Assembly (NCBI RefSeq): GCF_006352065.1
Contig: NZ_CP040915.1
Coordinates: 2,108,001 to 2,172,000 of the forward strand
Origin: Georgenia yuyongxinii
Lineage (GTDB): Bacteria > Actinomycetota > Actinomycetes > Actinomycetales > Actinomycetaceae
Direction of reading: 5' to 3'
DNA: 64,000 nucleotides
The position numbers and the translations under genes were made by a program. The notes beneath the pieces were generated by a model. That model ran no database searches. It saw only the letters and a program-made list of their open reading frames with translations, and was not told the origin of the DNA. Numbering within the stretch: the first letter of the stretch is position 1; every line of letters begins with the position of its first letter. Shown here piece by piece: positions 26,926 to 34,457 of this stretch.

Positions 26926-28401
26926 TCAGCGCCGTGCCGCGGCCTCCAGCACACCGAGCAGGGTGCGCAGGCCCATGCCGGTGCCGCCCTTGTGGGTGTA
27001 GCCGTACGGCGCGGACTCGTTGAAGGCCGGCCCGGCGACGTCGAGGTGCGCCCAGGGCGTCTCGTCGACGAACTCGCGCAAAAAGAGGCCGGCGACGAGC
27101 ATGCCGCCGAACCGGTCACCCATGTTGGCGATGTCGGCCACCGGGGTCTTCATCGACTCGCGTAGCTCCTCGGGCAGCGGCATCGGCCAGACCTGCTCGC
27201 CGACCTCTCCGGCCGTGGCCACGACGGCGTCGCGCATGGCCTCGGTGCCCATCACGGCCGCGACCCGGTTGCCCAGGGCGACCACCTGCGCACCGGTCAG
27301 GGTGGCGATGTCCAGGACGGCGTCGGGCTTCTCCTCGCAGGCAGCCACCAGCGCGTCACCGAGCACGAGGCGGCCTTCGGCGTCGGTGTTGAGCACCTCC
27401 ACCGTCGTTCCGTCCCGCATCGTGATGACGTCGGAGGGGCGCTGCGCGCCGCCGCCGGGCATGTTCTCGGCGAGCGCGAGCCATCCGGTGACCTTGACCG
27501 GCAGCTCGAGAGCGGCGGCCGCGAGCACCGTGTGCAGCACGGTCGCCGCGCCGGCCATGTCGCTCTTCATGGCCTCCATACCCTTGGCCGGCTTGAGGGA
27601 CAGACCGCCCGAGTCGAAGGTGATGCCCTTGCCCACGAGCGCGTAGTGCGCCACGGGCCGGGCGGGGGAGTAGACCAGCTTGACCAGTCGCGGCGGGCGG
27701 GCCGAGCCCTGCCCGACGGCGAGGATCCCGCCGTAGCCGCCGGCGGCCAGCTCACGCTCGTCCAGAACGGTGACCTTGACCTTGGTGCCCTTGGCGGCGG
27801 CGCGGGCCTCGTCCGCGAACGTCTCGGGGTACAGGTGCCGCGGGGAGGCGTTGACGAGGTCGCGGGTGGCGCGCACGCCGTCGCCCACGGCGCGGGCTCG
27901 GGCGAGCGCAGCCTTGGCCTCCTTGTCGCGGGCCAGCGGGGTGGCCAGCTCCAGGCGGGCGACGGGCGCGGGGTCGGTGCTCTTGTAGTGGTCGAAACGG
28001 TAGGCGCCGAGCAGCGCGCCCTCGGCGACGGCGCCCACCTGCGCTGCGGTCTCGGCCGGCAGCGCGAGCACGGCGTCGCCGGTACCGGCGAGGCTGCGCG
28101 TGGCGGCGCCCGCGGCTCGGCGTAGCGCCTCGGGCGTGGGCTCGCGCGTGACGCTTCCCACACCGGTGAGGACGACGATGGTGGCTGCGACCTCGTCGCC
28201 GGCGGGCACGCGGACCACCTCGTCGGCCTTGCCGGTCACCCCGAGGGCGGGCAGCACGGCGGCGAGCCTCGTCACGCTCTTCGCGGGCAGCTGCCCGGGC
28301 AGGAACAGGCGCGGGCCGTCGTCGGTCTGGGCGACGGCGAGGACGAGGGCGTCGGCACTGATGCGGGCAGGGTTCTTGGTGCTCAGGTTCAGGTCGGTCA
28401 T
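26926..28401 (-). CDS. pepA: Leucyl aminopeptidase (M17)
   Basis: A cytoplasmic di-metal aminopeptidase, normally hexameric. The 491 residues have the M17 catalytic domain in the C-terminal half: GKGITFDSGGLSLKPAKGME with the lysine and aspartate ligands, KSDMAGAATVL and the signature NTDAEGRL, whose Asp, Glu and Arg are catalytic. The N-terminal half is the usual macro-like domain. The ATG lies seven bases behind TAGCAT (minus, 28414-28409), suggesting leaderless expression. It is divergent from two small membrane-protein genes. Confidence 0.95.
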   Translation of the reverse strand: MTDLNLSTKNPARISADALVLAVAQTDDGPRLFLPGQLPAKSVTRLAAVLPALGVTGKADEVVRVPAGDEVAATIVVLTGVGSVTREPTPEALRRAAGAATRSLAGTGDAVLALPAETAAQVGAVAEGALLGAYRFDHYKSTDPAPVARLELATPLARDKEAKAALARARAVGDGVRATRDLVNASPRHLYPETFADEARAAAKGTKVKVTVLDERELAAGGYGGILAVGQGSARPPRLVKLVYSPARPVAHYALVGKGITFDSGGLSLKPAKGMEAMKSDMAGAATVLHTVLAAAALELPVKVTGWLALAENMPGGGAQRPSDVITMRDGTTVEVLNTDAEGRLVLGDALVAACEEKPDAVLDIATLTGAQVVALGNRVAAVMGTEAMRDAVVATAGEVGEQVWPMPLPEELRESMKTPVADIANMGDRFGGMLVAGLFLREFVDETPWAHLDVAGPAFNESAPYGYTHKGGTGMGLRTLLGVLEAAARR

Positions 28402-28446
28402 CCAGCCGATGCTAGTCCGGGCCGCCGTGGGCGGTAATCTCCCGGG

Positions 28447-28800
28447 GTGCAGCTGACCGTCACCCTCACCGCAATCCTGGTCGCGCTGCTCGGGCTGTGG
28501 GCGCTGTGGTTCGCCGTCATGGGCCGAGCCGTGATCCTGCGTCAGCTCATCGCCGGCGGCGTGGTCGAGGTAGCCATCGTGGCGCAGCTCGTGGTGGCGT
28601 TCATCGGGGTCGCGCGCGGGTACGAGCTGGCGGATCCCTGGACGTTCTGGGGGTACGTGGTCACCGCCCTGTTCCTGCTGCCCGTTGCTGGAGTGTGGGC
28701 ACTGGCGGACCGCACCCGATGGAGCTCCGTGGTGCTGGTGGTGGCCTGCCTGGCGATCCTCGCCATGCAGGCGCGGGTGTGGCAGGTGTGGTCGGCGTGA
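28447..28800 (+). CDS. Small multi-pass membrane protein, unknown function
   Basis: A 117-residue hydrophobic protein with four predicted transmembrane segments (about residues 3-25, 33-55, 66-86 and 93-112). No known domain is recognised. The GTG start is six bases behind TAATCT (28435-28440), so it is probably leaderless. Its stop overlaps the start of the next gene by four bases, so the pair should be co-expressed. Confidence 0.7.
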   Translation: MQLTVTLTAILVALLGLWALWFAVMGRAVILRQLIAGGVVEVAIVAQLVVAFIGVARGYELADPWTFWGYVVTALFLLPVAGVWALADRTRWSSVVLVVACLAILAMQARVWQVWSA

Positions 28801-29300
28801 GCCGGAAGGACGAGGACGAGAACCCCATGGCACAGCGCGAGCAGGCGACCTCCGAGCACGTCGCGACGACGTCGGCCACCGACACCCGCCGCCCGGCCTA
28901 CGGTGTGGGGCGGGTACTCATCCTGGTCTACGGCATCTTCGCTGTTGCCGCCTCCGCCCGGGCGAGCGTGCAGCTGCTGCGCGACGCCGCGGAGGCTCCG
29001 GTCGCCTACAGCCTCTCAGCCCTCGCCGGCGCGATCTACATCGTGGCCACGATCGCGCTGGCCCACAACGGCCGGCGGATGCGCCGGGTGGCGTGGGTCG
29101 CCGTCGTCATCGAGCTGCTCGGCGTGCTGATCGTCGGCACCCTCAGCCTCGTGGAGCCCGCTCTGTTCCCGCAGGACACCGTCTGGTCGCGGTACGGCGG
29201 CGGATACGGGTTCGTGCCTGCGGTGCTGCCCCTGCTGGGGATCGGGTGGCTCTGGTACTCCAGCCCGGCCCGGGTGGTCGCGCGCGCCGAGCGCGGCTGA
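28797..29300 (+). CDS. Multi-pass membrane protein, unknown function
   Basis: A 167-residue protein with a charged N-terminal tail of about 38 residues and four predicted transmembrane segments at about 40-60, 74-92, 99-119 and 135-153. Similar small integral proteins are widespread in actinobacteria next to pepA, and none has a known role. GTG 28797 was chosen because it overlaps the upstream stop as GTGA. Confidence 0.7.
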   Translation: MSRKDEDENPMAQREQATSEHVATTSATDTRRPAYGVGRVLILVYGIFAVAASARASVQLLRDAAEAPVAYSLSALAGAIYIVATIALAHNGRRMRRVAWVAVVIELLGVLIVGTLSLVEPALFPQDTVWSRYGGGYGFVPAVLPLLGIGWLWYSSPARVVARAERG

Positions 29301-29370
29301 ACGCGCGTCCCGTTCGCCGACCGGCGGACCGACTCGGGCTGGCGACAGGCGGCTGCGATAGGTTGACCGG

Positions 29371-30270
29371 GTGCCGCACGCCCGCAGCCTGCTCTCCCTC
29401 CTCGACCTCCCGCGCCCGGAGATCGAGCGACTCTGGCTCGCCTCCGCGGGGTGGAAGGACCAGCGTTCCCGGCGGCGGGCCCGCTTCGCCGACCGGCGCG
29501 TCGCGACCATCTTCGACGGCCCGGCGTTCCGCACGCGGCTGGCGTTCGACACCGCGATCGACGCCGTCGGCGCGCACCGCGTGGACCTGCCGCTGGTGCT
29601 GGGGGAGCGCGAGCCGATCGAGGACACCGCGGCCATCCTGTCCTCCGCCGTTGATGCCGTCGTGGTGAGAGCCCGCGACCACCAGTCCGTCGCCAGCCTC
29701 GCCGCCGCCTGCGACGTCCCGGTCATCAATGCCATGACCGACGCCGGGCACCCGGTGGAGATCTTCTCCGAGGCGTTCAGCGTGCTGGAGCGGCGCGGCC
29801 CCATCGACGACGTCGTCCTCACCTTCGTCGGGGACGCGACCAACGTGCTGCGCTCGTGGTGCGAGCTCACCGTCGGCTTCGAGCTGCAGGTGCGTCACGT
29901 CTGCCCGCCCGGGCACAACCTGGACGAGGACTTCCTGGCGGGCCTGGCCGAGCTGGGGCAGCGCGGGAGCGTCACGACCACTCACGACCTCGCCGAGGGC
30001 GTCGAGGGCGCGGACGTGCTGTACACCGACGCGTGGCCCCTGGCGGCACGCAAGCCGGGCCGGCGCCGCGCCGCCTTCGAGCCCTACCGCATCACCACGG
30101 ACGTGCTCGACGCCGCTGGGCCGAAGTCGATCCTCATGCACGTCATGCCGGTCAAACGAGGCGACGAGGTGACGGCGGAGGCGTTCGCCGATCCGCGCTC
30201 GGTCTCGCTCGCCGCCAAGCGCAACCTTGCCCCGACCCACGCCGCCATCGTCGAGCGCGCCCTCGGCTGA
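29371..30270 (+). CDS. Carbamoyltransferase-fold protein with altered active site
   Basis: A 299-residue protein with the two-domain aspartate/ornithine carbamoyltransferase fold. The carbamoyl-phosphate motif STRTR is changed to AFRTR within FDGPAFRTRLAFD, the HPTQ motif reads HPVE in DAGHPVEIF, and the C-terminal HCLP motif reads HVMP in LMHVMPVKRGDEV. Key binding residues therefore differ at three places, while overall spacing and the YTDAW segment are kept as in ornithine carbamoyltransferase. It may act on another substrate or have lost activity. No arginine genes are nearby. The GTG lies six bases behind TAGGTT (29359-29364), as in other leaderless genes here. Confidence 0.7.
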   Translation: MPHARSLLSLLDLPRPEIERLWLASAGWKDQRSRRRARFADRRVATIFDGPAFRTRLAFDTAIDAVGAHRVDLPLVLGEREPIEDTAAILSSAVDAVVVRARDHQSVASLAAACDVPVINAMTDAGHPVEIFSEAFSVLERRGPIDDVVLTFVGDATNVLRSWCELTVGFELQVRHVCPPGHNLDEDFLAGLAELGQRGSVTTTHDLAEGVEGADVLYTDAWPLAARKPGRRRAAFEPYRITTDVLDAAGPKSILMHVMPVKRGDEVTAEAFADPRSVSLAAKRNLAPTHAAIVERALG

Positions 30271-30385
30271 GCCTCCTGATCCTCCGTGGCACCGGGAACG
30301 GCGGCCCTGGAGCGATGTCAGTGGCGTGCGCCACTCTGGGAACACGCGTTCGAGTGCGGTGCTCGGACAGACCAGGGGAGGGGCG

Positions 30386-30784
30386 ATGTCGGTCGACGAC
30401 GGTGTGCAGGTGCTTGAGGACGAGCTGGCAGGACTTGCCGAGCTGCTCACGGCGCCGCGTCGCGGGGAGTGCCTCATGTGCTTCACCAACCGCATGCTTG
30501 TGGAGTTCGGGTGTGACCGGACGCTGCGGTGGGCCCGGCGGTACGCGCAGCTGCGGTCGCCTCACGCGTACGCGCTGCGCCGCCGGCTCGCGCGGCACGG
30601 CGCGTTCTGCGACTGCGAGATCTTCGCCAACGGCTGGGACGTGACCGTGCCAACCGTGCGTGACCCGGAGCACGGGGCGGAATGTTGGCCGTCGGAGGTC
30701 ACCGGCTGCCGAGGCGTGCGGACGGGCTCGACGCAGCCGTGCAGCTTGTGGGCGCTCCGTCGGCGCGAGACCCCGCTGCGATGA
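30386..30784 (+). CDS. DUF2695 protein
   Basis: A 132-residue soluble protein. The region GECLMCFTNRMLVEFGCDRTLRWAR followed by HGAFCDCEIFANGW carries the four cysteines typical of DUF2695, which might bind a metal. The family has no established function. The ATG is preceded by GGGGAGGGGCG. It is the first gene of an accessory region with a toxin-antitoxin pair and several repeats. Confidence 0.75.
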   Translation: MSVDDGVQVLEDELAGLAELLTAPRRGECLMCFTNRMLVEFGCDRTLRWARRYAQLRSPHAYALRRRLARHGAFCDCEIFANGWDVTVPTVRDPEHGAECWPSEVTGCRGVRTGSTQPCSLWALRRRETPLR

Positions 30785-30836
30785 AGGGCGAGGGGTCGCC
30801 CGCAGCACGGACGATGCGGACCAGTTTCACCGTCGC

Positions 30837-30862
30837 GCATCACGTCGCATCAATTATGATGC
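30837..30862. promoter_or_regulatory. Candidate VapB operator: phased GCATCA half-sites
   Basis: GCATCA occurs at 30837-30842 and 30847-30852, and its complement TGATGC at 30857-30862, all in 10-bp phase. The last two form an inverted repeat around ATTA. A -10-like TATGAT at 30855-30860 lies inside it, seven bases before ATG 30868. Autoregulation by the antitoxin is inferred from family knowledge. Confidence 0.55.
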
Positions 30863-30867
30863 AGAGC

Positions 30868-31098
30868 ATGCGCACGACGGTGGATCTACCTCCCGCCGTG
30901 CACCAGCGTGCTCGTCAGCTCGCTGCCGTGCAGGGCAAGTCCCTATCGGCCGTAATAGCCGACCTCACCATCCGTGGCCTCGCCCAGCTCGATACGCCTC
31001 TGCGGCTGCGTGTCGATGAGCGGACCGGGTTGCCGGTCCTGTCCGTAGGCCGCAGCGTCACCGACGCGGACGTGGCAGAGGCACTGGAAGACGCGTGA
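30868..31098 (+). CDS. vapB: VapB-type antitoxin, ribbon-helix-helix
   Basis: A 76-residue protein beginning MRTTVDLPPAVHQRARQLA, a classic ribbon-helix-helix DNA-binding domain, followed by SLSAVIADLTIRGL and a C-terminal tail (VGRSVTDADVAEALED) that should wrap the toxin. The stop overlaps the toxin start as GTGA. Earlier in-frame ATGs at 30856 and 30859 fall inside the presumed promoter, so 30868 was chosen; the TATGAT box seven bases upstream suits a leaderless start. As in other VapB proteins it likely represses its own operon. Confidence 0.85.
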   Translation: MRTTVDLPPAVHQRARQLAAVQGKSLSAVIADLTIRGLAQLDTPLRLRVDERTGLPVLSVGRSVTDADVAEALEDA

Positions 31099-31514
31099 CC
31101 CGTTTCCTGCTCGACTCCAACGTCCTGATCGCTGCCACCATCGCCGAGCACGAGCATCACGACGCGGCCGCGACGTGGCTGGCTGACGCAGAGGGGTTCG
31201 CGGTCTGCCCCGTCGTCGAAGGGGCGCTGGTGCGTTTCCTTATGCGCATCGGCGAGTCCGGGGACACTGCATCCCGGATTCTCGCGGCCGTCCGAAGCCA
31301 CCCGCGAAGCCAGTTCTGGCCCGATGCCGTCTCTTACGTGGACGTCGCGCTCTCCCGGATCCGAGGACATCGGCAGGTGACGGACGCGTACCTTGCTCGG
31401 CTCGCATCGAGCAAGGGGAGCCTCCTGGCGACGTTTGACACCACCCTGGCGGAGTTATGGCCGGACCAGACAATGCTCATTCCACACGAGAAAACGCATT
31501 CGCCGGACGTGTGA
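31095..31514 (+). CDS. vapC: VapC-type PIN-domain toxin
   Basis: A 139-residue PIN-domain ribonuclease, the toxin half of a VapBC pair. The acidic active-site residues are present: D7 in FLLDSNVL, E42 in CPVVEGAL, D97 in QVTDAYLARLA and D115 in ATFDTTL. VapC toxins cut RNA, often tRNA, when the antitoxin is degraded; the target here is unknown. It overlaps vapB by four bases. All catalytic residues are intact, so the module may be active. Confidence 0.88.
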   Translation: MTRFLLDSNVLIAATIAEHEHHDAAATWLADAEGFAVCPVVEGALVRFLMRIGESGDTASRILAAVRSHPRSQFWPDAVSYVDVALSRIRGHRQVTDAYLARLASSKGSLLATFDTTLAELWPDQTMLIPHEKTHSPDV

Positions 31515-31712
31515 GGCGTGGGCCCACAACGGCGGGACCATGAGTGGACCGCACAGGCGAAACGTGGCGGCCATCCCGCGACGGCTCTCGGCGGCTGGCG
31601 GCCTGCGGCTCACCTGCGTAAAAGCACATGGGTCGGCCAGCACCACCTCGCACAGCACCGCGTAGGGGAGGTCGTCTTATCCGAGCGAGTCCGAGCGGCC
31701 GCGCGTTCTGAC

Positions 31713-31726
31713 ATAATGTGCATTAT
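31713..31726. repeat. AT-rich inverted repeat ATAATG-TG-CATTAT
   Basis: A 14-bp inverted repeat, with arms ATAATG and CATTAT around TG, stands out by base composition in the gap between vapC and the convergent repeat-protein gene. It could be an operator, a recombination site or a transcript end. Confidence 0.5.
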
Positions 31727-31760
31727 CGGATCGCAGTGACGATTTGACTGACACTCGACC

Positions 31761-32030
31761 TCAGAGCTGTCCGGCCTCGCCTTGCTCGTCCAGCATCTCG
31801 GCTGCATCGCGGCTGCCTGCGTCGGCAAGGCGACGCAGCTCGGCCATGTCGCCACGCTCGCCAGCAAGCTCGATCAGCTGATCCACCGCATCGCGGCTGC
31901 CTGCGTCGGCAAGGCGACGTAGCTCGGCCATGTCGCCACGCTCGCCAGCAAGCTCGACCAGCTGGTCGATCGCGTCTCTGTTTCCCTTCGCTGCAAGGGC
32001 TCGCAGTTCGTCTAGTGCCTGGTCGTCCAC
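31761..32030 (-). CDS. Small tandem-repeat protein (28-residue units)
   Basis: An 89-residue acidic protein made of about three 28-residue units; the unit reads AELRRLADAGSRDA then a VDQLIELAGERGDM half. Residues 7-34, 35-62 and 63-89 are successive units, the last truncated. The pattern of paired helices recalls TPR or Sel1-like repeats, so a protein-binding solenoid is plausible, but three units are few. At the DNA level the units are 84 bp long and nearly identical, so copy number may vary. Longer actinobacterial proteins with this kind of repeat are common. There is no signal peptide. Confidence 0.65.
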   Translation of the reverse strand: MDDQALDELRALAAKGNRDAIDQLVELAGERGDMAELRRLADAGSRDAVDQLIELAGERGDMAELRRLADAGSRDAAEMLDEQGEAGQL

Positions 32031-32422
32031 GTCCGACCTCCGATCAAGCTGCGGCGTCCCTGCCTACCTGCGTGGCCACGCGCCCCGGGTCGCACACACT
32101 GCCGGTAGACCGGCCCGCAAAATGCGCGTACTCCGGACGTATTTATGGCACAGAACTCTCCGGAATAGCGTGGCCACGTGGATTCGGCGGAACCCACGGC
32201 AGAACTCTACCCGAAGGTTCACCCAACGTAGCGTTATATAATCCGTCATGAGGTCGTCGTTATCCCAAGGCATTGGCGCAGGGCGCACCTTCACCATTCA
32301 TTGGTGCAAGCGGCAGGAGCCGCTTCCCTGGTCACCTCGGCGGCTGCAGCTACCGAAAGCCCCATCCTCTCCCCCGGCCGCGAATCACAGAACGGCATCC
32401 GCTGAGAGCGGTGCTGTCGGAC

Positions 32423-32458
32423 GCCCACACGGTTTTTAAAGCCCACACGGTTTTTAAA
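32423..32458. repeat. 18-bp tandem duplication
   Basis: GCCCACACGGTTTTTAAA occurs twice in direct succession, at 32423-32440 and 32441-32458. The TTTTTAAA core is unusually AT-rich for this genome. Confidence 0.85.
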
Positions 32459-32538
32459 GGCGCCCCGCCTTACCCGCTGAAAATGCCCGTACAATCGGCG
32501 AAACCAGCAAGACAAACAATTGTTGTGGAAGGCCGATC

Positions 32539-32566
32539 GGTGTCAACAGGCGCGCCTGTTGACACC
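32539..32566. repeat. Perfect 28-bp palindrome
   Basis: GGTGTCAACAGGCG is followed at once by its exact reverse complement, giving 28 bp of uninterrupted dyad symmetry. It is too long to be chance at this scale and has no loop, so a dimeric protein site is more likely than a terminator. Confidence 0.85.
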
Positions 32567-32585
32567 TCACCAACCTCGCATGGCC

Positions 32586-32610
32586 CGGCACGGCACGGCA
32601 CGGCACGGCA
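32586..32610. repeat. CGGCA pentanucleotide microsatellite, five units
   Basis: Five exact CGGCA units in a row, 20 bases downstream of the palindrome. Such runs are prone to slippage. Confidence 0.85.
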
Positions 32611-32828
32611 CGCCTGAAGCCCTCCGCGGTGGCCCCTGACGGCGGTTACCCTCCCGCCGGGCAGTTCCCCAACTTCGCACGGGTGAGGCATGCATGGCTC
32701 GGGCACCGGAGAGGACCGTTTCACAGTCGGTGGCGCCGGAGGCACCGCGTGCTCCCATGGCGTCGACCAGAGCCCGGCGACACATCCGTATCGCCGGGCC
32801 GGGACAGGCGGAGTCACACCAGACCCGA

Positions 32829-32855
32829 TGTCGAGAATCCGCACTCGGTTCCGTC
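32829..32855 (+). promoter_or_regulatory. Candidate ECF42-type promoter
   Basis: TGTCGA at 32829-32834 and CGTC at 32852-32855 are separated by 17 bases, 50 bases upstream of the DGPF gene. As I recall, a TGTCGA -35 element with a CG-rich -10 is described for ECF42 sigma factors, which often control DGPF genes. The adjoining sigma factor belongs to this group, so autoregulation is inferred. Confidence 0.5.
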
Positions 32856-32904
32856 CCCGCAGTGATCACGGCCACAATGGCCGCAACCCATGAAGGAGTC
32901 AACG

Positions 32905-33312
32905 ATGGCCAAGTACCTGCTCCTCAAGCACTACCGTGGCGCGCCCAGCTCGGTCAACGACGTGCCGATGGACCGGTGGACGCCCGAGGAGATCACCGCG
33001 CACGTGCAGTACATGAACGACTTCGCGGCCCGGCTCGAGAGCACCGGCGAGTACGTCGACGGGCAGGCACTCTCCCCCGAAGGCACCTTCGTCCGTTACG
33101 ACGGCGAGGGGCGCCCGCCGGTCACCGACGGACCGTTCGCGGAGACCAAGGACCTCATCGCCGGCTGGATGGTGATCGACGTCGAGAGCTACGACCGTGC
33201 AGTCGAGCTGGCGGGCGAGCTCTCGGCGGCGCCGGGAGCGGGTGGGAAGCCGATCCACGAGTGGCTCGAGCTGCGGCCGTTCCTCGCCGCGCCGCCGACC
33301 GTCACGGAGTGA
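32905..33312 (+). CDS. DGPF/YCII-related protein
   Basis: A 135-residue protein of the YCII-related superfamily with the DGPF motif in VTDGPFAETKDLIAGWMVIDV at about residues 73-93. Such proteins have a dimeric ferredoxin-like fold, and their enzymatic role is mostly unknown. They are typically encoded beside ECF42-type sigma factors, as here: its stop overlaps the sigma start by four bases. The ATG has GAAGGAG upstream. It is likely the first gene of an operon driven by the promoter at 32829-32855. Confidence 0.88.
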   Translation: MAKYLLLKHYRGAPSSVNDVPMDRWTPEEITAHVQYMNDFAARLESTGEYVDGQALSPEGTFVRYDGEGRPPVTDGPFAETKDLIAGWMVIDVESYDRAVELAGELSAAPGAGGKPIHEWLELRPFLAAPPTVTE

Positions 33313-34457
33313 CCGCCGTGGACGAGGCCCTGGTGCGCGACCTGATACCGGGCGTGATCGGGGTCCTCGTCCGGCGCGGCGTCTCCTTCGCCGAGGCCGA
33401 GGACGCCGTACAGGACGCCCTGGTGGAGGCCCTTCGAGCATGGCCGGACGACGCACCGCGGGACCCGAAGGGCTGGCTGGTCACCGTGGCCTGGCGCAAG
33501 TTCCTCGACGGCGCGCGAGCGGACGTTGCCAGGCGAAACCGCGAGGTACGCGCCGAGCACGAGGCCGTGCCCGCCGTGAGCCCATCGGTGGACGACACCC
33601 TCCGGCTCTTCTTCCTGTGCGCCCACCCGTCCCTGACGCCCGCCTCGGCCACAGCGCTGACGTTACGCGCCATGGGCGGGCTGACCACGCGCCAGATCGC
33701 GCGGGCCTACCTGGTGCCGGAGCCGACCATGGCGCAGCGCATCAGCCGGGCCAAGCGCACCGTGTCGGGCGAACGGCTCGATCAGCCGGGCGACGTCGCC
33801 ACGGTGCTGCGGGTGCTCTATCTGGTCTTCAACGAGGGGTACTCGGGCGACGTCGACCTCGCGGCCGAGGCGATCCGGCTGACGCGCCAGCTCGCGGGGA
33901 TGATCGACCATGAAGAGGTATCCGGGCTCCTGGCGCTCATGCTGCTCCACCACGCACGACGCCCGGCCCGCACGCGGGAGGACGGCCGCCTCGTGCCCCT
34001 GGCCGAGCAGGACCGCACACGGTGGGACACCCGACTCATCGCCGAGGGCGTCGACGTGCTCCAGCGGGCGCTCGCGCGCGACCGGCTCGGCGAGTTCCAG
34101 GCCCAGGCCGCGATCGCGGCCCTGCACGCCGATGCGCAGACCGCCGACGAGACAGACTGGGTTCAGATCGTCGAGTGGTACGACGAGCTGGTGCGGCTGA
34201 CCGACAGCCCGGTGGCCCGCCTCAACCGGGCCGTCGCGGTCGGCGAGGCCGACGGCCCACGGGCGGGTCTCGCCGCCCTGGCCGAGCTCGATCCCGCGCT
34301 CCCCCGCCACACCGCCGTCGCTGCCTACCTGCACGAGCGTGACGGCGACATGGTGGCCGCGGCCCGGCTGTACGCCGAGGCGGCCCGGCTGGCATATAAC
34401 ACCGCTGAACGGGACCACCTGACGCTTCAGGCGGCGCGGCTGAACGCGGCCAGGTGA
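33309..34457 (+). CDS. ECF42-group sigma factor with C-terminal helical extension
   Basis: A 382-residue extracytoplasmic-function sigma factor. Region 2 covers about residues 10-80 (EAEDAVQDALVEALRAWP), region 4 about 100-160 (GLTTRQIARAYLVPEPTMAQRISRAKR), and an added C-terminal domain of about 200 residues with TPR-like helices contains VLYLVFNEGYSG and LNRAVAVGEADGP, both hallmarks of this group. No anti-sigma gene is next to it, consistent with ECF42, where the C-terminal domain is thought to regulate activity. It is co-transcribed with the DGPF gene by a four-base overlap. Confidence 0.9.
   Translation: MTAVDEALVRDLIPGVIGVLVRRGVSFAEAEDAVQDALVEALRAWPDDAPRDPKGWLVTVAWRKFLDGARADVARRNREVRAEHEAVPAVSPSVDDTLRLFFLCAHPSLTPASATALTLRAMGGLTTRQIARAYLVPEPTMAQRISRAKRTVSGERLDQPGDVATVLRVLYLVFNEGYSGDVDLAAEAIRLTRQLAGMIDHEEVSGLLALMLLHHARRPARTREDGRLVPLAEQDRTRWDTRLIAEGVDVLQRALARDRLGEFQAQAAIAALHADAQTADETDWVQIVEWYDELVRLTDSPVARLNRAVAVGEADGPRAGLAALAELDPALPRHTAVAAYLHERDGDMVAAARLYAEAARLAYNTAERDHLTLQAARLNAAR

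Larger units (their letters stand above)
32031..32904. other. Gene-less, repeat-rich stretch of accessory DNA
   Basis: No convincing gene was found in about 870 bases. Base composition is mixed, with AT-rich patches near 32140-32310 and 32420-32530 unlike the surrounding genome. It contains an 18-bp tandem duplication (32423-32458), a 28-bp perfect palindrome (32539-32566), a CGGCA pentanucleotide run (32586-32610) and, at its right end, a promoter for the DGPF/ECF42 operon (32829-32855). Open frames here lack the strong third-position GC bias of true genes. Confidence 0.6.

Noticed and set aside
32064-32297. Minus-strand frame of 77 codons in the repeat-rich gap
   Set aside because: AT-rich codons, no ribosome site, and no family resemblance; possibly a gene relic but not supportable.
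32694-33308. Upstream extension of the sigma factor frame
   Set aside because: It runs through the promoter and the DGPF gene in another frame; the sigma start at 33309 is fixed by the four-base overlap and domain alignment.
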